64,000 nt of DNA from Paenibacillus algicola (GTDB taxonomy: Bacteria > Bacillota > Bacilli > Paenibacillales > Paenibacillaceae). Positions 18,885 through 27,992 of this stretch are shown here, in pieces; the first letter of the stretch is position 1; each line of letters starts with the position of its first letter. The position numbers and the translations under genes were made by a program. The stretch is from positions 1,191,501 through 1,255,500 of the forward strand of contig NZ_CP040396.1 in NCBI RefSeq assembly GCF_005577435.1, in the 5' to 3' direction. A model generated the notes under the pieces. That model ran no database searches and had not been told where the DNA came from. It saw only the letters and a program-made list of their open reading frames with translations.

Positions 18885-19487
18885 ATGTCGGTTGCATTCA
18901 ATGAGAATCCCTGCTTTATAGCGGCTACGGTTCCGCGTGAAATAAGGGGCGGCATTGGAAGGCTTTAATACGATTATGACGGCCTTCAACTGTCCCGTTC
19001 GTCTACCGGCATTTATGGTAGTTCATAATTTCCTCTTTCCAATTGCTCATGGTCTTGAGGGTGCTTCGTACGGCATCATGATCGATTCGATGACCTTGTT
19101 CACACCAACGCTCGAATCCCAGTTTGGCAACAGAAAAGCCGGGAGAGCAGTCGTACCAGGTGGTGAACGCTTCCTTCCATTCCCATACACAGCGAAGAAT
19201 TGGAGCATAATTCAGCAGCGTGTTTAATCGCTTTTTGCCTTCTTCACCAAGCCATTCCGCCTGCGTATTCAGCAAACGATGGTTAGCCTTAAGATACGCT
19301 CTGGCTCGTGGAGGCAACGTGTGCTGAATGAATTTTCGAACTTCTTGCATATAACTCGACCGTCTTCATTTTTAGCGTTCACTAGCTTTTTGGATTCTTT
19401 ACTCCAAACACGCTTGATTTGCCTTACTGTTTCGCCGCGTGATTCTTGAATTTTAGAATAGGTAAAATTTTCGCTCATACTGTACAA
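18885..19487 (-). pseudogene. Decayed ISL3-family-like transposase
   Basis: Joining two minus-strand frames gives a recognisable ISL3-type DDE transposase C-terminal half: FIQHTLPPRARAYLKANHRLL, then a WKEAFTTWYD region, then TNGTVEGRHNRIKAF, the conserved segment near the last catalytic glutamate. In-frame stops follow at once, and a frameshift occurs near 19350. The N-terminal zinc-finger half is missing. Terminal inverted repeats were not found. The element is dead, and the assignment rests on motif resemblance. Confidence 0.6.
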
Positions 19488-19589
19488 GAAAATTACATCA
19501 TGATTCGAAGCAAATCGATTTATATTTCCTTGTAATCGTGGGGAGCGGATAAGCGTCCGAAGCGTTCAGCACCTTCTATGGCAACATGA

Positions 19590-19757
19590 CATTCATCCCC
19601 ACGACATACATTTATTACGGAACTTGTCCGTTCAAACAATGATTTCTCACTCGTCCAAACTCTAAGCGGACATAGTTCGTCAGATATGATTATGCGATAC
19701 TCGAAGCCGTCAGAGGAAGATAAACTACGAGCCGTAGAAGGGCTTTACAAGAACTGA
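19590..19757 (+). pseudogene. C-terminal remnant of a tyrosine recombinase
   Basis: Frame 19590-19757 encodes 55 residues before a TGA and matches the catalytic tail of phage-type integrases: SPRHTFITELV (the HxxR/RHTF box), LVQTLSGHSSSDMIMRY (the LGH-like histidine followed by the nucleophilic tyrosine) and SKPSEEDKLRAVE. A stop codon lies immediately upstream in frame and the core-binding domain is missing. It is followed by a good terminator, so it is the 3' end of a once-transcribed gene. Confidence 0.75.
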
Positions 19758-19765
19758 AATGAACT

Positions 19766-19797
19766 GAGCCACCCATTATTTGGGCGGCTCTTTCTTT
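19766..19797 (+). terminator. Terminator of the integrase remnant
   Basis: GAGCCACCC pairs with GGGCGGCTC (one mismatch) and is followed by TTTCTTTT, 8 bases after the integrase-tail stop. Confidence 0.75.
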
Positions 19798-19919
19798 TGA
19801 TAGATGTAGCATACATGTCTTAGATATATGGATGGCATCGGGTGTCGAATGAATCGCTTTTTGTTGTTGTGTTGGAGTTTACCCTCGTTTTATCCGTGAG
19901 AAATTTTTATGATTGTCTT

Positions 19920-20393
19920 TTAGTTGATATCGCCAACATAGCAACGACTTGGTTTATTTCCATTACCAACTTTAATTAATTGGGGAATTAATTCCTTCGG
20001 ATAAAAACGAAGCTTGACTAACTCATTTAATGGAATCCATTCTACCCCGATTTGGTCAGGGTCTGGATTCGGGGGAGTTAAAGGTATGTCATTACTGGAT
20101 TTTATACTACATAAAAAAATAGGACTGACTATTTGAAGATTTTTATTCGCTTCGGCATTTTCGTGGTTGGCTCCAATAAATTCTCTAAGGAATAAAAAGT
20201 CGTCTACGTTTACGGCTATACCAACTTCTTCGAATACTTCGCGGCAAACCGCTTGCTCTAATGTTTCACCAAACTCTTGTTTCCCACCGGGGAGGATGTA
20301 AGTCGCATCACTTGAATCATCATCCCGTTTCTTGATAGTAAGAATTTTATTGTTTTCAATAATTACAGCTTGTACACCTACGCTAACCTCCAT
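19920..20393 (-). CDS. NUDIX hydrolase
   Basis: 157 residues with a complete Nudix box at residues 37-59 (G-x5-E-x7-REVFEEVG-I), so the metal-binding catalytic helix is intact. It hydrolyses a nucleoside-diphosphate-linked substrate; the exact one is not predictable. The ATG is preceded by AAGGAGC. The start overlaps the end of the GrpB-like gene by 16 bases, so the two are co-translated. Both are AT-rich compared with the chromosome and lie among transposon remnants, consistent with acquisition. They are nevertheless intact and probably expressed. Confidence 0.88.
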   Translation of the reverse strand: MEVSVGVQAVIIENNKILTIKKRDDDSSDATYILPGGKQEFGETLEQAVCREVFEEVGIAVNVDDFLFLREFIGANHENAEANKNLQIVSPIFLCSIKSSNDIPLTPPNPDPDQIGVEWIPLNELVKLRFYPKELIPQLIKVGNGNKPSRCYVGDIN

Positions 20394-20935
20394 TCTCGGT
20401 TCTGCTCCTTATTGTTCCTTCTTTCAGACGCCCATTTCATTGCCTTCTTTACAATTTCAGTGCAAAAGGCTTCTTTTCCATCTTGATATACACGAACATC
20501 ATCCGGTGATTGTTTGGCTAAGTGTAATTTCAATTCCCCGTATGTTTTAGCTTCATCAGGATGATTCATTAGGTATTCTTTGAAGTTCAGATGATACTCG
20601 ATGTTGATATTTCCGACCTCGTAAATATGTACGTGATGAGTTCTATGGTCTCCACCCTTTGGAAAATATCGACGACCAACGATTCCTTGTTCCCCACGTG
20701 GTTTATAGCCCTTATGAATCATTTGTTCGTTATACTCGTCTACCTTGATAATATCCTTGACGACAATTAGAATATCAATAATTGGCTTTGCAAACCCAAT
20801 CTGAGGAACGGAAGTGCTTCCAATATGATGGATTTCAAGTAACTCGTTCGAGAAGATGGAATGTAATAAGACTTCTTCTATACGGTATACATCAAACCAG
20901 TTTTCCGTCCAAGGAGCAATTTCAGTTCTTCTCAA
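20378..20935 (-). CDS. GrpB family nucleotidyltransferase-like protein (UPF0157)
   Basis: 185 residues from a TTG with GGGGTG upstream. Hallmarks of the GrpB/UPF0157 fold are present: HHIGSTSVPQIGFAKPIIDILI (a GS-type nucleotidyltransferase motif with a following acidic residue), GRRYFPKGGDHRTHHVHIY and YLMNHPDEAKTYGELK. Members are linked by domain to dephospho-CoA kinase fusions, and biochemical function is mostly unknown. It is coupled to the downstream NUDIX gene, which suggests a shared role in nucleotide or antibiotic modification. That role is inference. Confidence 0.88.
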   Translation of the reverse strand: MRRTEIAPWTENWFDVYRIEEVLLHSIFSNELLEIHHIGSTSVPQIGFAKPIIDILIVVKDIIKVDEYNEQMIHKGYKPRGEQGIVGRRYFPKGGDHRTHHVHIYEVGNINIEYHLNFKEYLMNHPDEAKTYGELKLHLAKQSPDDVRVYQDGKEAFCTEIVKKAMKWASERRNNKEQNREWRLA

Positions 20936-21120
20936 ATGAACACCCCATTTTGACCAGTAATTGGAAGATGACGTAGTATTATTCTATGTGACCTCTCCAA
21001 TTCCTCTTTAATTGAATTAAGCATGTAGTATGTTTAGCGAATACTGCCACATCAGATTTGTCTATTTTGCGCAACCCACACATGTGGAGTGTTGTGCGTT
21101 GATAGTAAGAAGTAAAGAAT

Positions 21121-21169
21121 AAGCAGAAGGGTTCGAGAATCTGTAGAAGATTCTCGAACCCTTCTGCTT
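21121..21169. repeat. Perfect 22-bp inverted repeat
   Basis: Arms 21121-21142 and 21148-21169 are exact complements with a 5-base loop (GTAGA). It lies where the recombinase remnant should end, and the recombinase reading frame continues through one arm. It may be the remnant's terminator. U tracts are short. Confidence 0.8.
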
Positions 21170-21990
21170 TAATTTCGATACGATCGATTAATCTATGAAG
21201 AATTTCTGTCGTCGTAAGCTCCTTGAAAGATAGGAACTCCTCAAGGGTTTTCTTTAATTCCGAAAAAGCTAACGCATCATCATGAATTTGAAGCGATTCA
21301 TTGAATTGGAATTTTTTTGCATCAGTTCGTCTATTTCCTGATTTAAAGAAGTAACGTATTCATCATATTCTCTTTTTGGCATGTCTCTATCAAAATGCTT
21401 GTCATGAGCTTGTTTCTTCCGATTTTTTAACTTTTCCATTTGAGTATCTAATGCTCTGAGCACTTTTTCATTCTGTTGCTTTAGCTTCCTTAACTGGTTC
21501 TCAAGCTTTTTAATCACAACATCATTACTTAAATTGGACACAAGCATTTGAATATCTTGTAGAATAACAGAGATTAGATCGGTTTCACGAACGAGATGAT
21601 CGGTACACTTTTTACTTCCATATTTATTATAACTACTGCACAAGTAGCCTTTGAGATTCTTCTTAAAGTGCATGCCACGCCCACAATCGGCACAATATGC
21701 GGTATTCGTAAATAGACGTACCTCTGATTACGGTCTCGTCCGTTTTCTACTTTCAAGTAATTGCTGAATCAAAGTCTTTTCTTGTAACAATTGGTTCGTG
21801 GGTGTCTTGGACGATGATGAAGTCCTTCGGGTCTATATAGTTCCTATTTTTGTTCGTTACACTTTTGGTTGTAGATCGGCATTGTACCAGATCGCCCACA
21901 TAATGGGGATTCGTAAGAATTCCACGAACCGTACATCCTCCCCACATATCATAAGCGTTTTTCTTTCCAGCAGTTTGTGACGGTGTAGGA
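21150..21990 (-). pseudogene. Frameshifted remnant of a second large serine recombinase
   Basis: Three minus-strand segments in different frames line up as the C-terminal two thirds of a large serine recombinase: the recombinase domain (GGCTVRGILTNPHYVGDLVQ), the zinc ribbon (AYCADCGRGMHFKKNLKGYLC-x-K-C), the coiled coil (IKKLENQLRKLKQQNEKVL) and the tail (TTTEILHRLIDRIEIKAEG). At least one frameshift near 21720-21760 breaks it. The catalytic N-terminal resolvase domain is absent upstream of 21990. The protein differs from the remnant at 17002, so two separate elements contributed. Confidence 0.8.
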
Positions 21991-22096
21991 ATGCCTTCTT
22001 ATGCTTCTATGTTCATTCCGTCACCGCTCCAATCAAGGATGTTATGAACATCCTTCAACTGTCCTACTCCACCATTTACAGCATGTGCTACTGAAT

Positions 22097-22213
22097 AGTG
22101 AGTATGATGCCGACGATAGACCATGTCTCGAATTTTGTATAAATGATCCTGCTAAGGATAAGGAAGGGAAATGTAAAGTTGATTTATACATACCGATCAA
22201 GAAGAGAATATAA
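22097..22213 (+). pseudogene. Fragment of a GyrI-like / AraC effector-binding domain
   Basis: The last ~38 residues of the frame (DADDRPCLEFCINDP, then GKCKVDLYIPIK) match the C-terminal strand of GyrI-like effector-binding domains, usually found at the end of AraC/MerR-type regulators. The remaining ~110 residues are missing and the upstream sequence is unrelated. It is a gene tail left by the rearrangements of this island. Confidence 0.5.
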
Positions 22214-22304
22214 ATAACCGCATGGAAGGAAGATGATTATTGGGAACCCCTATAGGTATTGTGGACTGGGTAGAAAAAAATGAAAAAATGTATGATTTAT
22301 TAAC

Positions 22305-23160
22305 TCAACTTTCGCAGCTTAAATTTGGCAGATAAGCCTTGATGTAACTGGGCAAATCAGCAATCCATTGCTGTAGTTGTGTTTGTATGAGCTGATGTAA
22401 AGCTACGGCCCAATCCAGTTGACTGACTTCGTCGCAGAGCAGATGAAATAAACCACCCAAGGTGCGGTTGTCGGTACTCTGTCGGTGTTGCCAAGCCAGC
22501 AGGATGGATCGAGAAAAGACAATAGTCGTGTGGCTGATCAACAAATCATTAGTGCGCCCCTGAAATTCTTTCTGCAAGCGCAGCAATGACTTGGCACACT
22601 TAAAGAAAACCTCAATGTCCCAGCGGATTCCGTAGATTCGGATGATTTCTTCCTCGGAAAGTGAAAGATCGGTGCATACAATGGCGAGCCATTCCTTTTT
22701 GTTGGAGCGATGGCGCACAAAGACCATCGTGACGGGAATCCCAGGAGACAGCTGAGTGCGGATGCACCGCAGAATGCCCTTGGTGTTCCCTTGAACAAGA
22801 GCTGCTTTATAGTAAAGCTCTTGGAGCGTTAACCGCCGGCCATCCAAGGTATCTTTTCTTGTCGGCTTTAACCATGCCAATAACATCCAGACCGCGATCG
22901 ATCATCGCGGGGACCACCTCAGGGCGGGCAGGAGTGCCTCCATCCGTCTTTTGTAGCCGGACGTCCGCTGATCGATACCGTCTATGATTCCATTCACTTG
23001 CGATTTGAGCGAAGCGAGCAAGGAGAAGTCGACGGGGATAAATCAAAAATCGGCGCCACGGATATGCGCTATGATTCAAGAAACGATACACGGTGTCTTT
23101 TCCAGGAAACTTCGCTCCCTTACCGCTTTCCGGCAAGCGAAACGAAACTAAAAGTTAAAC
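22305..23160 (-). pseudogene. Degenerate IS4-family-like transposase
   Basis: The C-terminal 193 residues are open and carry the IS4 Y-R-E-K signature (YGIRWDIEVFFKCAK) and a following conserved helix region. The upstream part continues only by switching frame near 22850 (NGIIDGID/TSGYKRRME in one frame, GKDTVYRFLNHSAYPWRRF in another), so at least two frameshifts are present and the N-terminus is absent. No clear terminal inverted repeats were found. Inactive. Confidence 0.75.
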
Positions 23161-23551
23161 CGGAACAACAAAAGGTTTTTCCAGCACCAGTTGTCTATTG
23201 GATGGCTGAGTCCAATTGGAAGCCTATATAGGCTGCGCTCCTTTTTCTAACTCTGTGACGTTGAATATCTCAAATTGGAAAATTCCGGGCAAGTGAACGA
23301 CTTCGTTCTATTGAAATCGGCTAAAAAACCTATGCCCCTGCTCACATATTACCGTGTATACCTCCTCATACGAGTTGTATGTGAATGACCGTCAGGCATA
23401 GACGTAGAGCGATTCGAGATTTACGCCGATTTGCTACCAACATATGGTACAATAAATCGAATCATGGATGGTGTCTTGCAGACTTTTTTTGTTCATAGGA
23501 TTTGCGGGTTTGAAGTAGTGATCTCATGTGATTATTAGAGGGGGTTATGAT
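23161..23551. other. Gene-free junction between the island and the SLH gene
   Basis: No convincing gene. At 23220-23248 lies AAGCCTATATAGGCTGCGCT..., a hairpin followed by CCTTTTTCT. It resembles the rlmD terminator region (23 of 29 positions by hand). The segment 23430-23470 contains TTGCTACC and GGTACAATAAAT and could hold the promoter of the SLH gene. Nothing else was recognised. Confidence 0.5.
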
Positions 23552-26227
23552 TTGGTTATTGTAAAAAAGGTCGCCAAGCTATTATTATGTATCTCCGTGC
23601 TTTCGGGTCTGATGGGTTCAAAGACAGTTCATCGAGCCTATGCAGATTCATCTCTGTCATCAACGATAGTCATTACAGATACTACCTTAAGTATCGGAGA
23701 AACAACAACCGTAACGATCACGTTCTCGGAAAAGGTAATAGGCTTTACAGAAGCTGATCTAACGGTCCCGAACGGTACATTGAGCGGACTGGCTTCCTCA
23801 GATGGAGGAATAATGTGGACGGCCACGCTGACACCAAGCGCAGGTATCGAGGACGCGACCAATGTTATTACCCTTGATAACACTGGTATTGCTGACGCGG
23901 CGGGCAATACAGGCACTGGTTCAACGGATTCTAATAACTATGCAATGGATACCTTAAGGCCATCCGCCGTGATCGTGATCGAGGACACTGCGCTAACCGT
24001 TGGAAAAACCTCTTTGGTCACCATTACATTTTCCGAGGCGGTAACAGGCCTAACTAGTGCAGATCTAACGGTCCCGAACGGTACATTGAGCGGACTGGCT
24101 TCCTCAGATGGAGGAATAATGTGGACGGCCACGCTGACGCCAAACGAAAATGTCGAGGACATGACCAATGTTATCACCCTTGATAACACTGGTGTTGTTG
24201 ATGAGGCGGGCAATGCGGGCAGTGGCTCAACGGATTCTAATAACTATGCAATCGATACCTTGAGGCCATCCGCCGAGATCGAGATCAGGGACACTGCGCT
24301 AACCACTGGAGAAACCTCTTTGGTCACCATTACATTTTCCGAAGCGGTAATAGGCTTTACAGAAGCAGATCTAACGGTCCCGAACGGTACATTAAGCGGA
24401 CTGTCTTCCTCAGATGGAGGAATAACGTGGACGGCCACGCTGACGCCAAGCGCAAATGTTGAGGACATGACCAATGTTATCACCCTTGATAACACTGGTG
24501 TTGCTGATTTTGCGGGCAATGCGGGCAGTGGCTCAACGGATTCTAATAACTATGCAATCGATACCTTAAGGCCATCCGCCGAGATCGAGATCAGGGACAC
24601 TGCGCTAACCATTGAAAAAACCTCTTTGGTCACCATTACATTTTCCGAAACGGTAACAGGCTTTACAGAAGCAGATCTAACGGTCCCGAACGGTACATTA
24701 AGCGTACTGTCTTCCTCAGATGGAGGAATAACGTGGATGGCCACGCTGACGCCAAGCGCAAATATCGAGGACATGACCAATGTTATCACCCTTGATAACA
24801 CTGGTGTTGCTGATTTTGCGGACAATGCGGGCAGTGGCTCAACGGATTCTAATAACTATGCAATCGATACCTTGAGGCCATCCGCCGAGATCGAGATCAG
24901 GGACACTGCGCTAACCATTGGAAAAACCTCTTTGGTCACCATTACTTTTTCCGAAGCGGTAATAGGCTTTACAGAAGCCGATCTGACGGTCCCGAACGGT
25001 ACATTGAGTGGACTGGCTTCCTCAGATGGAGGAATAACGTGGACGGCCACGCTGACACCTCAGGCCAATGTGAATGTTCAGGACCATTCGATTACGCTTC
25101 ACAATGATGGCATAGCTGATATTGCGGGTAACCCGGGAGAAGGCGTAACTCTTTCGAATACATATTCTATTTCGACGGTTCCCTTGCCTGACAGCAGCTC
25201 TACAGAATCTTCATGGACTCCCTCTACACCGGTTCAAATCTCAGTTACCTCAACGAACGGAATTCTGAGCATTCCAACCGGCATGTCCGGCGTTGTAGGC
25301 TTGGATGGGGAAATCCTCATTTCGGTTCCGGCAGGAGCTTTTACAGAGGACATCAGATTATCGATTCAAAAAAATCCGGAAACACCAAACATGCTCTCAA
25401 GCAAACAGGTATTAGCAAGTCCGGTCTTTGCTATCGTGAACAGCGTTTCCAAGAAACCAAGCAAGCCGGTAAGTCTGACCCTGACGTTTGATCGCGGCAG
25501 CTTGAAGGAAGATCAGACTCCTGCAGTATTTTACTACAACGAAGTAAACAAAGCCTGGAGCGAAGTTGAAGGCGGGACCATTCAAGGCAACAAAATCAGT
25601 GTCAGCATCGATCAATTTGGGAAGTACGCCGTACTCGCGTTGGACAAAAGTCCAGGTGCCATTATAGAGGACCCTTCAGAAGAGCTCATCCTTCACGATA
25701 TTTCTAACCATTGGGCGGAAGGAAACGTGAGGCAGGCGATCCGTACAGGAATAGTTTCGGGATATCCAGACGGAACCTTCAAGCCTAATGCTTCGGTAAC
25801 GCGTGCAGAATTTCTGCTCATGCTGATGAACATTGTGAATGTGAAAGCCGCAGTCATGGACCGTAGCTTTTCAGATACGGCAGAGATTGGTGAGTGGGCT
25901 AAACAAGCAGTAGCTGATGCGCTGCATGCAGGCATCGTTACCGGTTACGCAGATGGCTCCTTCCGTCCCAATGCCAATATCACCCGGGCTGAGATGGCGG
26001 TGATGGTAGCCAGGGGCTTGGATCTGTCTGGTGCTGAGAATGCTGCAGCTCTTTTTGCAGATCATGATTCCATTCCTGCGTGGGCAGTCCCTGCTGTAAC
26101 GGCATTGAAAAACCTAGCTGTCCTCAAAGGGACAAGCGGCAATACATTCAGCCCGACTCGTGAAGCCACGAGAGCGGAGGCAGTAACGGTTCTGATCAAC
26201 GTGCTGAATCAACTCTCAATCAAGTGA
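23552..26227 (+). CDS. S-layer protein with five tandem Ig-like repeats and three SLH domains
   Basis: 891 residues from a TTG at 23552, with AGAGGGGG 7 bases upstream. A GTG at 23528 is in frame but lacks a site. After a signal peptide ([14 protein letters not shown]...AYA) come five ~102-residue bacterial Ig-like repeats ([29 protein letters not shown] type, with [23 protein letters not shown]). Next are a ZU5-like region ([23 protein letters not shown]) and three SLH domains ([29 protein letters not shown] onward) that bind pyruvylated wall polymer. There is no catalytic domain. A structural or adhesive surface protein is likely. The repeats are nearly identical, so copy number may vary between strains. 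Confidence 0.92.
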   Translation: MVIVKKVAKLLLCISVLSGLMGSKTVHRAYADSSLSSTIVITDTTLSIGETTTVTITFSEKVIGFTEADLTVPNGTLSGLASSDGGIMWTATLTPSAGIEDATNVITLDNTGIADAAGNTGTGSTDSNNYAMDTLRPSAVIVIEDTALTVGKTSLVTITFSEAVTGLTSADLTVPNGTLSGLASSDGGIMWTATLTPNENVEDMTNVITLDNTGVVDEAGNAGSGSTDSNNYAIDTLRPSAEIEIRDTALTTGETSLVTITFSEAVIGFTEADLTVPNGTLSGLSSSDGGITWTATLTPSANVEDMTNVITLDNTGVADFAGNAGSGSTDSNNYAIDTLRPSAEIEIRDTALTIEKTSLVTITFSETVTGFTEADLTVPNGTLSVLSSSDGGITWMATLTPSANIEDMTNVITLDNTGVADFADNAGSGSTDSNNYAIDTLRPSAEIEIRDTALTIGKTSLVTITFSEAVIGFTEADLTVPNGTLSGLASSDGGITWTATLTPQANVNVQDHSITLHNDGIADIAGNPGEGVTLSNTYSISTVPLPDSSSTESSWTPSTPVQISVTSTNGILSIPTGMSGVVGLDGEILISVPAGAFTEDIRLSIQKNPETPNMLSSKQVLASPVFAIVNSVSKKPSKPVSLTLTFDRGSLKEDQTPAVFYYNEVNKAWSEVEGGTIQGNKISVSIDQFGKYAVLALDKSPGAIIEDPSEELILHDISNHWAEGNVRQAIRTGIVSGYPDGTFKPNASVTRAEFLLMLMNIVNVKAAVMDRSFSDTAEIGEWAKQAVADALHAGIVTGYADGSFRPNANITRAEMAVMVARGLDLSGAENAAALFADHDSIPAWAVPAVTALKNLAVLKGTSGNTFSPTREATRAEAVTVLINVLNQLSIK
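23678..25180 (+). repeat. Five tandem 306-bp repeats within the SLH gene
   Basis: The same sequence (for example GACACTGCGCTAACC) recurs at steps of exactly 306 bases (anchors 23678, 23984, 24290, 24596, 24902). The middle units share long identical runs, suggesting recent duplication or gene conversion. The first and last units have diverged most. Confidence 0.9.
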
Positions 26228-26260
26228 TTGGGGGAGGACCCATGAAAGGACGCTAAAGCC

Positions 26261-27043
26261 ATGGAGAATTTGTACATCCATACAGCGCAGCTGTACGATG
26301 CTGACCCTCGCGAGGTGTTTTCGGCAGATATTCCGTTTTATCTGGACCGGGCTAAGCGTTTGGGGGGACGCGTTCTGGAGTTAGCCTGTGGAACGGGCAG
26401 GATCACCATTCCTCTTGCCAGGGAAGGGGTTGAGATCTGGGGTTTAGATTACTCCAAGAGTATGCTGGAGGTGCTGGAAAAAAAGCTTCAAAAGCTGTCC
26501 ACCGAATCCCGGCAGCATCTGCATACGGTATATGGAGACATGACTGATTTTTCGCTTTCGGAAAAATTCAAGCTGATCTTCATCCCCTTCCGCAGCTTTC
26601 AAAGCTTAGAAACGGACGAACAGGCGCTGCAATGTTTATCCGCAGTCCATAATCATTTGGAGGAGGATGGACAGTTTATCATTAACGTGTTCAAACCGAT
26701 AAAAAAGCTCGGGGCATGGTGGGTGGATCCGGCGGAAAACCTGGATTATGAATCTGTTCTGGAGAGCGGCGAACATGTCACCCGACATTCGATACGAAAA
26801 CGTGTTGATACAGAGCGACGATTACTGTTCACGGATTTCATATATCGCTTAGATCAGGATGGCGAGCTTGTGCAGGAGTTTCACGACAGCATCCGGCTCC
26901 GGTATTTTTACGGAGATGACATTCGGCGTCTGATTACCTCCTCCGGGTTTACCATTGATGAGGAATACGGCTGGTATGACGGCAATTCGGTACAGGACGG
27001 CCGTGAGTTTATCTTTGTCTGCCGTAAATCGACAGGTATCTAA
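26261..27043 (+). CDS. Class I SAM-dependent methyltransferase
   Basis: 260 residues. The SAM-binding motif is VLELACGTGRITIPLA (motif I, ~residues 37-52), followed by GLDYSKSMLEVLEKK (post-I) and VYGDMTDF (motif II), then the family-typical IFIPFRSFQ and FIINVFKPIKK. The C-terminal region (LRYFYGDDIRRLITSSGFTIDEEYG) is common in small-molecule methyltransferases of Firmicutes. The substrate is unknown. It begins 34 bases after the SLH gene and could be co-transcribed with it. It ends before a long perfect hairpin. Confidence 0.88.
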   Translation: MENLYIHTAQLYDADPREVFSADIPFYLDRAKRLGGRVLELACGTGRITIPLAREGVEIWGLDYSKSMLEVLEKKLQKLSTESRQHLHTVYGDMTDFSLSEKFKLIFIPFRSFQSLETDEQALQCLSAVHNHLEEDGQFIINVFKPIKKLGAWWVDPAENLDYESVLESGEHVTRHSIRKRVDTERRLLFTDFIYRLDQDGELVQEFHDSIRLRYFYGDDIRRLITSSGFTIDEEYGWYDGNSVQDGREFIFVCRKSTGI

Positions 27044-27093
27044 AGCCTAAGCAAGTTTCGATTAGTTTAGCTTAGCTTGGAGCAGCACAAGAT

Positions 27094-27132
27094 GAAGAAG
27101 GCACCTGCCTGATTGAGGCAGGTGCCTTCTTC
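27094..27132 (+). terminator. Strong hairpin after the methyltransferase gene
   Basis: Perfect 17-base arms (GAAGAAGGCACCTGCCT and its complement), loop GATTG. The U run is poor (CTTCTTC), but size and position fit a terminator. Confidence 0.7.
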
Positions 27133-27176
27133 ATGGTGGGGGAGTCGATCGTGCTTGCTGGGCGCGGGGCTCTAGG

Positions 27177-27500
27177 CTAACGGTTGCCACAGCGCTTATT
27201 AGTGCTAAAAAGTCACATTCCCCAGCCTAACGGTTGCCACAGTGGCTAAATGAGCGAAAATGCGAGCTTTTAACTAACTAGGGTTCAAATAGCCACGCTG
27301 GTAACCGTTAGAGTTACCAAAGTGCGAATCTAGGCTAAATAGCACCTGTGGCAACCGTTAGAGTTACTAGCCGGCGGAAGCGGGCTACCAAGCGCCTGTG
27401 GCAACCGCTAGAGCAGCTAACCGGTCGATGTGGGCAACGAATCGCCATTAGCAGCCTGCCTATGATGTTACTGATTAGCGCCTATGGCAACCTTGAGAGG
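27177..27500. repeat. Dispersed 50-nt-periodic palindromic element, copy 1
   Basis: The core 27177-27361 holds the 16-nt motif CTAACGGTTGCCACAG twice in forward orientation (27177, 27227) and its complement twice (27296-27311, 27346-27361), all on a 50-nt grid. A third inverted unit lies near 27396-27411 and weaker ones follow. The outer arms are exact complements. The inner arms, extended by GTGGCTA/TAGCCAC, form a 22-bp stem with one G-U pair and a two-base internal loop. No open reading frame is conserved. See copies at 39640 and 46657. Confidence 0.88.
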
Positions 27501-27643
27501 ATATGTTGTGCTAAGCGTGCCCGTTTAAATGTTGCTGTCCGATAGGGATGCGGAGGGGCAGAGAGTCGGAATGTGCGAGACGAGGATCTTGCTGACAGTA
27601 CGTTATCCCTATCCCATAATGTGTGCGCTTACAAATTCAATAT
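27501..27643. other. Gene-free segment upstream of the sugar operon
   Basis: No gene or clear structure. Composition shifts from GC-rich (element flank) to AT-rich toward the operators at 27644. The segment includes TTGCTGACAGTACG near 27587, which could contribute a -35-like hexamer, but I cannot assign a promoter with confidence. Confidence 0.3.
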
Positions 27644-27782
27644 AAACGTTTCGATAAATTTTAAATTACCACTTGTATGCGATTACAAAATGAGATACAA
27701 TCGTAATCGAAACGTTTCTCTTAATAATTCATGTAGCAAAACCACCTTTATTTTATTTTTTTATGCACAATCGAAACGTTTC
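27644..27782. promoter_or_regulatory. Three palindromic LacI-type operators
   Basis: Sites at 27644-27653 (AAACGTTTCG), 27708-27718 and 27772-27782 (both CGAAACGTTTC) share the GAAACGTTTC palindrome typical of LacI/GalR operators. Sites two and three are centred 64 bases apart and the first is 64 bases before the second, so the three form an evenly spaced array (about six helical turns) suited to looping. The likely ligand-responsive repressor is the LacI protein encoded at 38444. CcpA could also bind such sequences. Confidence 0.75.
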
Positions 27783-27992
27783 ACCGCCATCGTTGCAGAT
27801 CTTCAACAATGTCTTCAACAATGTCTTGCAGATGTGGGTCTGAACAATTTTGAATGAAGTGGAGGTAGAAGAGCACACTTTATAAGCGGGGCATTAGGTC
27901 GGCTGTTTTCTCGGATGGTTTAATGCAACAGAATGCAATAAATAGGGTCTGAAATTTTGAACATGAACAAATTAATGAGAGGGGTATTAGAT

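Noticed and set aside
22223..22325. Start of a gene (GTPIGIVDWVEKNEKMYDLL) running into the IS4 remnant
   Set aside because: Only ~25 codons with a TTG start; could be a truncated gene but too short to distinguish from chance.
27177..27500. CRISPR-like array (16-nt repeats every 50 nt)
   Set aside because: Repeats switch orientation halfway, spacers are shared between copies at different loci, and no cas genes are present.
27573..27857. 94-codon open frame across the operators upstream of the sugar operon
   Set aside because: Runs straight through the palindromic operators and AT-rich promoter DNA; no domain or ribosome site.
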